Counted from the stretch's first letter, positions 46,101 through 57,998 are shown. The stretch: DNA of 60,020 nucleotides from Halicephalobus mephisto (GCA_009193035.1 SWDT01000136.1:1-60020); one strand, 5' to 3'. The notes: generated from the sequence alone by a model not told the origin. Numbers and translations: made by a program.

Positions 46101-46589
46101 GAATTCATTGTCATGGTGGCTGAAGTTGGAGTCTCCGCTACCCTAAAAGCACATAATTTTCACTTTTTATATAAAAATAAAAATAATATAAATTTTTCTT
46201 TATCCAAAAAAAATCATAACCAGTCAAATAGAATTTTTAATTTTTATAATTTAAATTAAAAAAAATAAAAATTTCGAAATTACAAATTTTTCATATTTTT
46301 TAATTTTCATAAAGAAATAAAAATTTTCGACATTTTAAATTTTAATAAAAAAAATTTTTTAATTTTATTAAAAAAAATAAAAATTTTGAAAATTAATAAA
46401 TAAAAATTTTAAAATTTAGAAAATAAAAAATAAAAATTTTTAAATTAAAAAAAATAAAAATTTTTAAATTTAGAAAAATAAAAATTTTTAAATTTAGAAA
46501 ATAAAAATTTTTAAATTTAGAAAATTCCTAATTCGTCAAGTGATAAAATTAATTTTTTAATAACTTACTCGTCGATGAAACTTCGACAT
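43133..46589 (-). CDS. ccb-1: Voltage-gated calcium channel beta subunit
   Basis: Seven exons: 46569-46589, 45900-46142, 45463-45584, 44984-45313, 44209-44324, 43624-44165, 43133-43354; all phases agree; 531 aa. An SH3 domain ([40 protein letters not shown]) is followed by a HOOK linker (residues ~125-185) and a guanylate-kinase-like domain ([80 protein letters not shown]) that binds the alpha-1 channel. The C-terminus is Pro/Gly/Met-rich and disordered. The GK-like fold is non-catalytic in this family. It acts at the cytoplasmic face of plasma-membrane calcium channels in nerve and muscle. The modelled N-terminus (MSKFHRR) is short; alternative first exons may lie in the 46.6-50.5 kb region. 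Confidence 0.93.
44395..44965. repeat. ~62-bp tandem repeat in ccb-1 intron 4
   Basis: About nine units of TTATTTCATATATGAAAGTTAAGTTTCCATATATCGAAATTAATTTTTCATATAAAAAGTG. Higher-order copies (~186 bp) are also visible, for example 44519 and 44705. Confidence 0.85.
45598..45860. repeat. ~91-bp tandem repeat in ccb-1 intron 2
   Basis: Three units containing AATATATGAAGACGGAAAATAAAAG and TTAGTTGTTCATATATCAAT. Confidence 0.85.
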
Positions 46590-46859
46590 GGAGAGGACTC
46601 CTGGCTCTGTCCAGACTCGTTCCTAGGATCTGGAACAGAATTACCAGGTTCGAAAAATACCAGTCAATAAATTTAAAAAACGGCAAGCTAAGCACAAAAA
46701 ATAATGTTGATCAAATCCGCTCCTTTGAATCCTCTAAACTAAGAAAATCCTCCTCGTGCAGACGGGAATCCAATTCTGAAGATTAAAATCCGTCAAAACT
46801 AAGTAAAGCTGAAAAATTCAAGGATTTACGTCAAAGATTAAAAAAAATAAAAAAAACAC

Positions 46860-47665
46860 GAAAAATTTAAAAAACGAACGAAATTTTAAAAATTTAACTT
46901 TTTTTGAATAAAAATGTTTAATTTTAAATAATTTTCACGTTTTTTTGAATTTAAAAAATATAAAATAAAAGAAATTTATATATTTTTAAAATTAAAAAAG
47001 TTAAAAATAAAACTAAATAATTTTTACATTTTTTTAAATTTAAAAAAATTAAATATAAAAAGAAACATTTTAAAAATCTTTAAAAAATAAAGTTTAATTT
47101 TAAATAATTTTTACATTTTTAAAATAATTTTAAAAAATAAAATAAAAAGTAAAAAAAATTAATGTTTTAGAAATCTTTAAAAAATAAAGTTTAATTTTAA
47201 ATAATTTTCACATTTTTTAAAAATAAAAAAAATAAAATAAAAAGTAAAAAAATTAATGTTTTAAAAATCTTTAAAAAATAAAGTTTAATTTTAAATAATT
47301 TTCACATTTTTTAAAAATAAAAAAATTAAATAAAAAGTAAAAAAAAATAATGTTTTAAAAATCTTTAAAAAATAAAGTTTAATTTTAAATAATTTTTACA
47401 TTCTTTTAAATTAAAAAAATTAAATAAAAAATGAAAAAAATTAATATTTTTAAAATCTTTAAAAAATAAAGTTTAATTTTAAATAATTTTTACATTTTTT
47501 AAAAATAAAAAAATTAAATAAAAAGTAAAAAAAATTAATGTTTTAGAAATTTTTAAAAAATAAAGTTTAATTTTAAATAATTTTTACATTTTTTTAAATT
47601 AAAAAAATTAAATAAAAAGTGAAAAAATTAATGTTTTAGAAATCTTTAAAAAATAAAGTTTAATT
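46860..47665. repeat. ~93-bp tandem repeat, about eight copies
   Basis: Units of TTTAAAAAATAAAGTTTAATTTTAAATAATTTTTACATTTTTT followed by AAATTAAATAAAAAGTAAAAAAATTAATGTTTTAGAAATC. Very AT-rich. Confidence 0.85.
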
Positions 47666-47900
47666 TTAAATAATGCCAAAGAAAAAAGGCCAAAGAAAAA
47701 AAGAAACGAACGACTAAAAGGCAAATCGATAAATTTTTCTTCTTCTGGCCTAGAGTTAGCTTGCTAGCCATGTAGTTGGAGAGCGGAGACGACAAACGGC
47801 TTGTGGAATTGCTTGTGGCCCCAGACAAACGCTAGCTCAGTTATCTGGTTAGCCCAGTTTAGTCCGGTCGTGGGGTTCTTCAGGGTGGCGCCAAAAATGG
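47666..47900 (-). other. Base-balanced island, possible alternative 5' exon
   Basis: Two minus-strand frames are open: one starts MSGATSNSTSRLSSPLSNYM, the other runs TGLNWANQITELAFVWGHKQ. A second GGCGCCAAAAA word lies at 47888-47898. It might be a promoter or first exon for ccb-1, but no donor can be assigned. Confidence 0.2.
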
Positions 47901-48129
47901 TTTTTATTTGATAAAATAGGTTTCAATTTTTTTCTGAATAAAAAAATAAATTCAATAATTTCGTTTTTGAAAAAAGGATATATTTTACAAAATCCGAGAA
48001 AATGAGATCGGATTGGGGATTTGAGGGACGAACAAAGCAGGGCCTTAGGGAAGCTTTTTTGGACAAATTACAGAACATCATAAAGTTTCGGAATTCTTTG
48101 GGATTTACTAGATCCTTGAGGAACTTTTT

Positions 48130-48770
48130 AGAATTATATGAAAATAAAATTACACAACTTTCGGTCTTAACTGGAAAATTTTAGAAATTCCTAACGAGAT
48201 AAATTTTTTGAAAAGTAAAAATTTTTATTTTTATAATAATGTAATTCTAAAATTTTTTAAAATTATGCAAAATCAAAAATTAAAAAACTTTCGGTCTTAA
48301 CTGGAAAGTTTTAGAAATTTCTAACGAGACCAATTTCTCGAAAATTAAAAATTTTTATTTTTATAATAATGTAATTCCGAATTTATTAGGGTTTCTAAAA
48401 TTATATAAAAATAAAATTATACAATTTTTAGTCTTAATTAGGAAGTTCAGAAAATCCCCGTCAAGAGCAATTTTTGAAAAATCCGTTAAAAGTACTTTTA
48501 ATTTTTAAAGTACTGTAATTCTGAATTTTCGAAGCACTTTTGGGAACAATAAAATCGAAATTTTTATAATTTTCAATCTCGACTGGAAAATTTTGAAATT
48601 TTCTTTCAAAACAAATTTTCCAAAAATTATAAAAAATATTGAATTTTTACAGTAACATGATTTTTAAATTTACTAAATATTTCAAAATTATTTAAAATCG
48701 AAATTTTTATAATTTTCAATCTCGACTGGAAAATTTTGAAATTTCTCATCGAGACGATTTTTCACAGATA
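48130..48770. repeat. Two interleaved repeat types
   Basis: TTTCGGTCTTAACTGGAAAATTTTAGAAATT (48158, 48290) and ATTTTCAATCTCGACTGGAAAATTTTGAAATT (48570, 48713) are related units spaced 130-145 bp apart. Confidence 0.65.
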
Positions 48771-48781
48771 TTTTCGCTTTT

Positions 48782-48945
48782 TTAAAATATATAAAATAAT
48801 ATAAAATATATAAAATATATAAAATATATAAAATATATAAAATATATAAAATATATAAAATATATAAAATATATAAAATATATAAAATATATAAAATATA
48901 TAAAATATATAAAATAATATAAAATATATAAAATATATAAAATAT
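48782..48945. repeat. 9-bp minisatellite (AAAATATAT)n
   Basis: About 17 copies. It reads as Tyr-Ile-Phe/Leu repeats in all minus frames, a composition artefact. Confidence 0.95.
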
Positions 48946-49079
48946 TGGAAAATGCATGCCAAAAAAGTATTTTTTGTAATTTACTACTTTCGTCACTATT
49001 CGAAATCCGATCTGTCGTATCCAACTTGATTTTCGAAATCAAGCAATTCGATCAATTTCAATCATAATTTAAAACAAAA

Positions 49080-49330
49080 ATTTAAAAAAGTGAAAAATGA
49101 AGAAACAAACAAGTCTCACTTGAGATAGCTTAAACGTTCAAAAGCTCTCTCGTTTGTCACCCGGACTACCTCCTCCGCCGATATCCAGGTCATCTTGAGC
49201 TTTTCAATTTCAACGACTTGTTCCTCATTCCAATTCACTTTTGTTGAAAAGAAACTTTGGGAATTTGACAATTGTCGAGTTCGCATGCCCGCAATCTGGA
49301 CTCAACAATGACTAAACGGGAATTCCGTTG
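49080..49330 (-). other. Base-balanced island with exon-like reading
   Basis: The minus strand reads NWNEEQVVEIEKLKMTWISA then EEVVRVTNERAFERLSYL and meets an AA|GTGAGA donor. Not assignable to ccb-1 by phase. Family unknown. Confidence 0.3.
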
Positions 49331-49424
49331 CCAGGAGACCAAGAAACGTTAATATTCAATTCCAAACTTGTCTGGTAAAACGACCTTTGGATTTTTCCAA
49401 GACAAAAAATACAATTTTCGTGAT

Positions 49425-49740
49425 GAGACAAAAGTTAAAAAATAATAATTTTCATGGCGAAAAACAAAAAAATTATAATTTTCGTGGTGAGACAAAAGTT
49501 AAAAAATGATAATTTTTGTGGTGAGATATAAAAGTTAAAAAATTACAATTTTCTTGGTGAAATAGAAAAAGTAAAAATTTTCATGATGAGACAAAAGTTA
49601 AAAAATAATAATTTCCGTTATGAAATAGAAAAAATAAAAATTTCGTAATGAGATATAAAAGTTAAAAAAATAGAATTTTCGTTGTGAGACATAAATTCGA
49701 AAATAATTTTCGTTGTGAGACAAAAGTTTTGAAAAATTTT
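49425..49740. repeat. ~38-bp repeat, about eight copies
   Basis: Units of AATTTTCGTGGTGAGACAAAAGTTAAAAAAT. Confidence 0.7.
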
Positions 49741-49999
49741 TTCTGAATAATGATATTTTAAGATTAAAAATTCTTTTAAAATAAATCTTTTTAAAATTAC
49801 AATTTTCTGAATAATGATATTTTAAAAAATAAAAATGAGTTTTTTTAGGAAATTGTTTCGACGACGATTTTCAGAAAATTCTAAAACCTCCCAAAAATGC
49901 CGTAAAAAAGGAAAAACAGACCGAGTCGATTTCAGTCGAGAATAGCCAAAATTACCATTTTTACTTTTACTGGTTTTTCCGAAAATTTCAGAAAATCAC

Positions 50000-51780
50000 A
50001 ATGTTGTAAAAAAATTTAAAATAAAAAAGTTGAATTTCGAATATTTTTGAAGAAAATTAAAACTTAATAAAAATATAAAAAAATATAATATTAATGTAAA
50101 TAAAAAATTGTAGAATCTTAAGAAATTTTAATTCTGAATATTTTCGAAGAAAATTAAAACTAAAAATGTAAAAAAGTATAATATTAATGTAAATACAAAA
50201 TTGTAGAATCTTAATTTCGAATATTTTCGAAGAAAATTAAAACTTAATAAAAATGTAAAAAATACAAGGAGTGTCGACATGAGTAGAAGAAAAACTGACA
50301 AAGTGACTGCTTTTCCCATTTGAAAGCAGCGGAAGGAAACGCCAACGAGTTGAGGGAATTGCAACTGAGCCGTCCTCTGAGGTTTCAGCTTTCACTTTTT
50401 TCTTTCCATTCAAGTCAAAAAACTAAAGGATTTTTGAGGAAGTCCGTGTGACCCGAAATGAGAAGTCAAACAAGGTTTGTAAATTTTTCCCGAATGCAAC
50501 TTTCAATAAAGTAGACATTCATGGCTAGTCACCGAAAATAGAATCTCAATGGAGCTGTGTTCAGTCCAAAAGGTCCACTAAGGGCACTTGAAATCCTACG
50601 AATCTTCACAACAACCTCCGGGAAATCCCCAAAGGAAAATCCAAAAATTCGCAAATCCAACAAAATTGGAAACTGTAAGATACCTTTTCGGTTCTCACCG
50701 GAACGGAAAAAAATGACCTTTTTGATTTATTTGCTAATTGAACAGAACGCCAAAAGTTAAATGATAATTTTAATTAGAAAACAAAAGAAAACAGAGTTTA
50801 TTCTTAATTTACGAGCTAATCAAACTAAACGCCAAAAACGAAATAATAACTCGAGTTAGACAACAAGAGAAAAAACATGTTTTTCGATTTATTATCTAAT
50901 TGAACAGAACGCCAAAAGGAAATGACTCAAACAAAAGAAAAAAACATTTCAAATTTTTTAAGAAATTAAACATCTGGTGATGACAACCATCTGTGATCCC
51001 TTACTTAATCCCACACAACATTGCAACATACAGCAACAGTAATTTTCATTAAATTTATTATAGAAAATTAAAAATTAAAAAAAAAATAAAAAATTTTAAA
51101 TTCAGAATTTTAAAAAAATTAAAAAATTAAAAATTTAACATTTAAAAATGATCCTAGCACGAATTTTCGAAAGTTTTAGGAACTTCTGAAAAAGTTTAAT
51201 TTTGTTTTTCAAATTTCAAAAATTAGAAATGATTTAAAAAATAATCCATGTTTCAGGCAACCTGCAAAATGAGATCAGTTAAGTCGTTCGAATTCTGTTC
51301 AAGTTTTTTGAAATAAGAAATAAGTATTCCGTGATCTTTTTTATCAAAATTGGAATTAAAAAATCGAAGTCAGAATTTGGATTTTTCGCGTTAAAAAACA
51401 TAAATTATTTTATTTTAAAAATTTACTTTTTCTAAATTGATAGTTGAAACACAGCTGGATTTTTCTAATTCGAATGTGATTTATAAATTATTTTTTAAAA
51501 CGAAAAATCGGAATTTCGATCTTGAATCTTGAGTTCCAATTTCGATAAATTAATTTTTCGAATTATCAAAGTCAATAAAGTTCGAAATTCTAATTTTCCG
51601 TGTTAAAAAATAATTCATAAGCCACATTGTGATTCGAGAAATCCAGATATTCAATTTTATTGACTTAAATGAAAGAATATTTTACAGTAAGAGAAATCCA
51701 TTGGTGTTTTTTAACACGGAAAATTCGAATTTCAACTTTGATTATGGAATAAAACTTTTTTTATAATTTTATTTTATATA
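50000..51780. other. Repeat-rich spacer
   Basis: Three copies of ATTTTCGAAGAAAATTAAAACTTAATAAAAATG at 50040-50255. A signal-peptide-like minus-strand start (MGKAVTLSVFLLLMSTLLVF) at about 50250-50320 has no partner exon that I can find. AATTGAACAGAACGCCAAAA recurs near 50740 and 50900, with a variant near 50821. The remainder is AT-rich without recognisable genes. Confidence 0.35.
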
Positions 51781-51954
51781 TAGTAGAACTTCGATATAAG
51801 ATATCCCCTATGACATATCTCAGATTATAGCATACGATCTGAGTGAGTGAGTTTGATTAGTCTGTCTTCGAATTTACCCCTTCTATAATATATCCTTTAT
51901 TAAAGATACGCTTTGGTCGATCCCAAGGCGGTATTTGATATCCAAGTTTTACTG
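51781..51954. mobile_element. MITE family B, copy 3
   Basis: 174 bp; ends TAGTAGAACTTCGATATAAG and ATCCAAGTTTTACTG. Same interior as the 15.5-kb copies (GAGTGAGTGAGTTTGATTAG). Confidence 0.85.
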
Positions 51955-51956
51955 TA

Positions 51957-52126
51957 CAATAGAACTTGGATATCAGATACTCTCATCATAACATATCTCG
52001 AGTTATAACATACGATGTGTGAGTTTGATTAGTCTGTCTTCAAATTTACCCCCTCTATAATATATCCTTTATTAAAGATACGCTTTGGTCGATCCCAAGG
52101 GGATATCTTATATCCAAGTTCTACTG
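51957..52126. mobile_element. MITE family B, copy 4
   Basis: 170 bp, same orientation as copy 3 and separated from it by a single TA (51955-51956); ends CAATAGAACTTGGATATCAG and ATCCAAGTTCTACTG, then TA. Confidence 0.85.
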
Positions 52127-52259
52127 TATATAATAACATAAAACAAGCAGAGTAATGCATCTCAGGATGTTGATTACGATTTTCTGGATATCTGTTAAGA
52201 ACTTCATATATGAATATCAACCTTCGAAGATAAATAGAGATTTTTATATTTCACATAAC

Positions 52260-52960
52260 CTTGATTCAGAAAGTTCTGGATCTATCTAGATAGTGTAATT
52301 CAACAAAGTTGATTTTAAAATTGTTTAAAATTACGGAATAACTATGATGTAAGACAAAAATAGCAGATCAATTTAATTTCTAAAAACATTTGAAAATTCA
52401 TGTCAAGACAGTTTCTTCAGAAACTTTTCATACTGTATATAATAGGATCAATTTCAAAATTGTTTAAAACTACGGAATAATTACTACATAAAACTAAATT
52501 TTTACATTTTTTAATTTATGAAAATTTCTGAAAATTCACTTTGAGACTATTTCATAAAAAATTCATATATAACTAATTTCGAAATTGTTTAAAATTACGG
52601 AATAATTACTACTTAAAACTAAATTTTCATATTTTTTAATTTATGAAAATTTCTGAAAATTCACTTTGAGACTATTTCGTAACAGTATTTTTAATTTTTA
52701 TAATCCTACGAATTCCTAAAATACTCCATGAATAAAAACTTTTCTGACAATTCTAATTTAATTTGAAAAATTTGACAAATATAAAAATCAGTAATTCTAA
52801 GTTCTTCCGACGTTGCAAGTCTTCCATTTTTTCTACTTTAAAAGACAAAAAATCCGTAAAAAATCATAATTAAAGAAAAAGCTTTTTTTCTCCATCGAAG
52901 CAAATGAGCAATTACATTTTCATTCAGAATTAGTTTTGACATGTTCCAAAAAATCAAAAA
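52260..52960. repeat. Spacer with a ~120-bp duplicated unit
   Basis: AATTGTTTAAAATTACGGAATAATTACTAC recurs near 52320, 52456 and 52582. It includes the 3' flank of the TBCCD1 gene. Confidence 0.6.
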
Positions 52961-52962
52961 CA

Positions 52963-55601
52963 TTATTGCTTAATTTTCTTTTTTAAATAATTTTGATCTT
53001 CTGGAGGTAAGGGACACAGTTCCAATTCGGGCAAATTCTGGACGTAATGTGATGCGGATTTCCGTCTTTTCAGCCAAGTGGTCAAGTACTGCCCGAGGGT
53101 TTCTTTGAAAATTCGGGAGTATTCTGACTTCGAAGGAAAGGGCACGGGCTGGAGATAGAAGGCTTCTTCCTCCAGAATCAGAAATTGAGTAGAGGGATTC
53201 TGGAAAGAGGAGGGAGGATTCTGGAATTGAGTAGAAGGATTCTGGAAAGAGAAGGGAGGATTCTGGAATTGAGTAGAGGGATTCTGGAAGGAAGAGGGGA
53301 GTTGGTATGAGGACATCAGAACAACGGGATCGTTCCAGGTCTCGTTCCCGAAGACGACGTTGCTTTTGGACAGTTCGTAATCGAAAGCCTAGAAACCACT
53401 ATTGTAAATTACAAAAATCAAAAGCAAGTTTTATTATTGAAATAGAAGCAAATGGGAACTCCCACCACGAAAGCCTGGTAGGGAGGTAATATTCCCGTCA
53501 TTTTGGGAATCAAGTTTTGTAATGTTCTTTATATATAAGATATCATTGGATAACGATTCTGTTAAGAAGTTGTATCTGCTCTGTCGCTAGAGAAAATCCA
53601 TATCACATTAATTTTAAAACTACCTCGGAGGAAATTTGAAAACCTTCTTAGAGAAGTTTTAAAAATTCCTATTAAATTTCAGAAGCCTCCGAAAATTCAA
53701 AAATTATAAATCACGAAAATGGAAACTAAACTTTTTTAAAATTGTCCCAACTGGAATTTTAAAACCTTAAAAAAGTTTTAAAAATTCAAAAATTATAAAT
53801 CACGGAAATTAAAAATGGTTTTTTTTAAATTGTCCCAACTGGAATTTTAAAACCTTATTAGAAAAGTTCTTATTAGATTCTAGAAAGCTTCAGAAATTTT
53901 CACGACTTTCTAAAAATATTCAAAAAAACTCAGACTTCTCGAAATTTTCAAATTTCAAAACTTTTTACAAAATTATATTATTTAAAAAATCAAAATGAAT
54001 TTTATCACGAAATTGTCTCGAGAAGAATTTCAAGAACTTTTTAGAAACTACAGTAATCTACAATTTAAGTTTTATGTGACAGAGACTTTATAGTCTTTTT
54101 TTCGGAAATTTAACAGATAAACATTAATTGATAAATATATAAAATCAAATAAATTTCCATCCAAAACTAAGTAAAAGTATTTTTAAAGTTTATTTTTGGT
54201 CTTGAAAAGAAACTATTTCTAAAATCGTATTATTCTAATTTCCGTCCAAAACTAAACAGAAATTTTAAAAAATCACTCTTCACGTGGTCTTGATAAAAAA
54301 TGACATTACTGTAATTTTTCATAACTATTGAAAATTAGTTTAAAAAATCCAAAACTTACGTCAAACCAAACGTTATAAGGTCCGAAGCAGATATTACAGC
54401 AACTTCCGGTGACAATAGGTCTACTTTCTGTTTCACAAAATACAGTAATGTCGTTACAGTCGATCAGGATCAGTCTTTTCGTGACTACGCTGATCCTACA
54501 TCCTTTGAGATTTTTTAAAATTACAAAGTCAGTGACGAATCCGAGAACAACAGGAGCGATTTCGACACAATCGGAGACGATTACGGACTTCAGAAGTCCC
54601 AGATGGAAGATGAAAGAACTCCCGGTTTCTGGCGTTCCGTTGCTGATTCTGAGATTGGATTTCCTATATCCGGGATTTGTGAGTAATTCCATATGGGACC
54701 AATCTCGGATCGACAATTTCCGGTGTTCGGGCAAGATCGTCGAAGTCAAAGTTCTCACGATCCCTGATTTGGGATTTTTCGGGGAAAATTCAAACTCGTC
54801 TAGACCGTACATGTCGCTTTGAAGACATGAAGAAATCCAAATCAAAAGTTGAATAAACGGAATCTAAAAATAACATTATGAAAAAATTAAATAGTTAAAA
54901 TTTTACTTGTTGCCTGAGGGGATCTGGAAATTTCTTCAATATTAAATCGGAGAATTTCATAGATTTGACAAATCCATGTTCGAGGACTTCCGTTTTGTCG
55001 ATCAAAGCACCTTCGAGGAAGATGTCACAGGATCTGAGTACGGTATAATCCACGAAGTCAACGACCGGCAAGGCCTCCAGCTGAGGACAGTGAATTAGTT
55101 CCTTCTGAATCCGAGGATCGAAAATAAAACACAAAATCATCAGTTTTTCTAAAATAAATTTTCACATTTAAAATTAAAAAAATTCTTACCTAAATTATTT
55201 TTAATAAAATTCGCAGAATTTTGTTTTTCTTTTTTTTCTTGAGAACTTTGAAAACTCAAAATTAAAGCTATGTTTAAAAAATTACATTTTTCATTATTTT
55301 TTTCAGAATCCAATCCAGCAGCTACAGTAAATATAAAATATGCAAATTCGTCACTTAATCGGAGTTTTTGAGCTGCCAAAATCCGCCATTCGTCCAAAGT
55401 TATAAAATTTCTTTCAAAATTGAACAAAAAAAACCAAGATATCCTGAGGGCCAAGGAGACGGAATCCTTGTTTCCGAGGGACTTCAGGAGACATCCTCCT
55501 GGTAGGTAACTTTGAACAGTAAAATTTCCTTTTGGCCAAATTATTATTTTATTTTTTAATAATTTTTCATTTTTTTTATTCAAAGATATTTTAGGAACCA
55601 T
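52963..55601 (-). CDS. TBCCD1: TBCC domain-containing protein 1 (TBCCD1) homologue
   Basis: Exons 55190-55601, 54907-55148, 54360-54863, 52963-53388; phases 1, 0, 0; 527 aa (human TBCCD1 557). The C-CAP/TBCC beta-helix region is clear: SFIFHLGLLKSVIVSDCVEI, VTDFVILKNLKGCRISVVTK, TESRPIVTGSCCNICFGPYN, aligned in order with the human LRSVTIEKC / HSCDNVKVIAVCHRL / TPTRPLILSGNQTVTFAPFH series. The tail (WNDPVVL, EEEAFYLQPVPF, FKETLGQYLTTWLKRR) matches the human NYWDNPMVV / CEFYVFVIPFE / YQKALGQRE region. TBCCD1 sits at centrosomes and positions the centrosome and Golgi. A 42-bp minisatellite adds FQNPSTQFQNPP repeats to the last exon. Confidence 0.85.
53183..53300 (-). repeat. 42-bp in-frame coding minisatellite
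   Basis: About two and a half copies of a 42-bp unit (TTCCAGAATCCCTCTACTCA plus TTCCAGAATCCTCCC) encoding FQNPSTQFQNPP in the TBCCD1 last exon. Confidence 0.9.
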
Positions 55602-55800
55602 TTTTGTGAAAAAAAAATTTATTTGAAAAAACGAAAAATATAAAAAGCTATAGATGTAACCAAATTGAGCATTTCAGAGTAGTTCCTGGACAGTAGGGAC
55701 CAAAGCAACACCGGAATAGGAGGGAAATTTGAAGCAGAACAACAGAGAACGGCACGAGGCTGTCACTTGACCGTCCGACCGTCATTCAACGGTCATCTCT
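55602..55800 (-). promoter_or_regulatory. Upstream region of the TBCCD1 gene
   Basis: 55670-55800 is base-balanced against AT-rich flanks and carries a nested inverted word (TGACCGTCC / GACGGTCA... near 55770-55792). No TATA box is evident. Confidence 0.35.
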
Positions 55801-55809
55801 GCCATGGTT

Positions 55810-56380
55810 TTGAACCTCTCAGCATCGAAACCAAATCCGGAATTTGTCCACAACATTCGGAAAAATTAATTAGAATTTCAAAATCAAACAAAATTCACAG
55901 TTTCTTTATATTTCAAAAAATTAGAATTTTTGTATTTAATTTTATAAAGATTCCGAAATCAAAAAAATTCACAGTTTCCTCACAATTGAAAAAATCGGAA
56001 TTTTTGTATTTTATTTTATAAAGATTTCGAAATCAAAACCAAATCCGGAATTTGTCCACAACATTCGGAAAAATTAATTAGAATTTCAAAATCAAACAAA
56101 ATTCAGTTTCTTTATATTTAAAAAATTAAAATTTTTGTATTTAATTTTATAAAGATTCCGAAATCAAAATATGATCCATAATTTTCTTGTAATGTTTATG
56201 AAAATATATTGATATAAAAATCAAAGTTAAAAATTACAGTTTAATTGCAATATTTAGACACATAAGTTAAAATCTTCATATTTAATTTTATAAAGATTTC
56301 AAAATCAAAAAACATTCAGTTTCCTCACAAGTGAGAAAATTAAAATTTTTGTATTTAATTTTATAAAGATTTCGAAATCG
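55810..56380. repeat. ~70-bp and ~207-bp nested repeats
   Basis: AACCAAATCCGGAATTTGTCCACAACATTCGG occurs at 55830 and 56037. ATTTTTGTATTTAATTTTATAAAGATTCCGAAATC recurs about five times between 55920 and 56380. Confidence 0.8.
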
Positions 56381-56539
56381 CAGTATGATCCATATTTAAG
56401 AAGCAGACAATTAATTTCAAAATTACTGTAGGTTTTTTGATTTGTGCGAAATAGGAATAAAATGTAAATCGGTAGTAGAAAAGTTTTACTATGTTTAAAT
56501 CAAAAATTATTTTTTACTTTGTAAATTTTTGAAACATTT

Positions 56540-57480
56540 TAGTCGAAAAATGTCAAATTTCATATATAAACGATAAAAATGCATATTTAAATTCCATTTG
56601 TTGTGTAATATTTTTCTGGAGCGTGCAAACAGAAAAAAGAAAAATTTCATACATCAACAGCTTCGCTTTCGAAATCACTTGTTCATTTTGCAAAATGCTT
56701 TTCTGAAGTGTGTAATTTGAAAAACATAAAATTTCATCTATTAACGATAACTATATATTTATAAACATTTTTTAATTTCTTTGATGCTTTTCTCGAGTAT
56801 GAAAATTGAGAAAATTTAAGAGATCATATATGAACAATAAAAATATATCGAAAATCAATCTTCTTTTTTGTTGAATATTCTTCTGAAGTATGAAGATTGA
56901 GAAAATTCAAAAGTTCATGTATGAAAAATAAAAATATCAGAAATTAATTATTTAATATTAATGTTTTTCTGAAGCATGAAAGTGAAAAATTTTATATATG
57001 AACAATAAAAATATATAAAAAATCAATCATCTTTTTTGTTGAATATTCTTCTGAAGTATGAAGATTGAAAAATTTAAGGGTTCATATATGAACAATAAAA
57101 ATATCAGAAATTAATTATTTAATATTAATGTTTTTCCGAAGCATGAAAATTTTCCGAAATTTCATATATAAGAAGCATAACTATTCAAAAAAAACACTTG
57201 TTCATTCTACAGAATACTTTTTTGAAGCGTCAAAATTTTTAAAAAGTATAAAAACATATAAACAGTAAACCAATGTATTCAGAAGCGGTTTTTAATTTTT
57301 TTAATGCTTTTCTAAAATATATATTTAAAAAAAATAAAAGTTAATATACAAACAGTAGATCAATGTATTCAGAAGCAGTTTTTAATTTTTTTTAATGCTT
57401 TTCTAAAATGTAAAAATTCATAGAATAACAGTAGAGCCATGAATTCAGAATCCATTATTTTTTGCAGAATAATCTTCTGA
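56540..57480. repeat. ~90-110 bp diverged tandem repeat, about ten copies
   Basis: Units of TTTTTCTGAAGTATGAAGATTGAGAAAATT and TTCATATATGAACAATAAAAATAT. 57480-57960 is AT-rich with nothing recognised. Confidence 0.75.
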
Positions 57481-57998
57481 AGCATGCAAATCGAAAAATG
57501 AAAAAGTTAAAAAAATTTTTGATTTTTAAATTTTCTCTATTTATAATTTTAAATAATAATTTTTATAATTTAATATAAATTTCGAAATAGCTCTAATTGC
57601 TTAATTATTTTTCTAAAAAAGTAATTTTAAAATTCAATTTTTTTATATATAAATTATTAAAAAATGAAACAACTTTTTTGTGTTTAATTTCTGTTTTTAA
57701 AAAATGTTTTTATTTTAATAATTATTTCTAAAATTTAATATAAATTTCTAATTGCAACTATTTAATTAATTTTAAAGAATTAACTAAAAAATCGAAATTC
57801 AGATGTTCTATTTATTTAAATTTTTAAATTTTTAAAAATATTTCATTTAAAAAAATTTTCGAAATAAAATACAAATTCCAATTTTTTATTCGAAAAATAT
57901 TGATATATAATCCTTTCAAAAATTACTTTAATTGAAATTTATTACTTTTATAAACAATTATTTTCGAAAATAAACTTCCACAGTAATCCACAGTGGCA

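Noticed and set aside
47820..47890. GCTAGCTCAGTTATCTGGTTAGCCCAG resembling a tRNA D-arm
   Set aside because: No T-arm or acceptor pairing follows at the right distance.
48688..49042. Overlapping Tyr-Ile-Leu/Phe repeat frames
   Set aside because: Reading of a 9-bp AAAATATAT minisatellite in three frames.
50557..50760. 67-codon plus-strand frame
   Set aside because: Basic, repeat-derived (contains the AACAGAACGCCAAAA repeat); no start or splice context.
53460..53505. Possible extra TBCCD1 exon (ILPPYQAFVVGVPI on the minus strand)
   Set aside because: Phase 0 joining of 54360 directly to 53388 restores the conserved GPYNVWFD...WNDPVVL region; the extra piece runs into a stop and has no matching acceptor.
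54409..54822. 137-codon plus-strand frame
   Set aside because: Antisense of TBCCD1 exon 3, which has clear family similarity.
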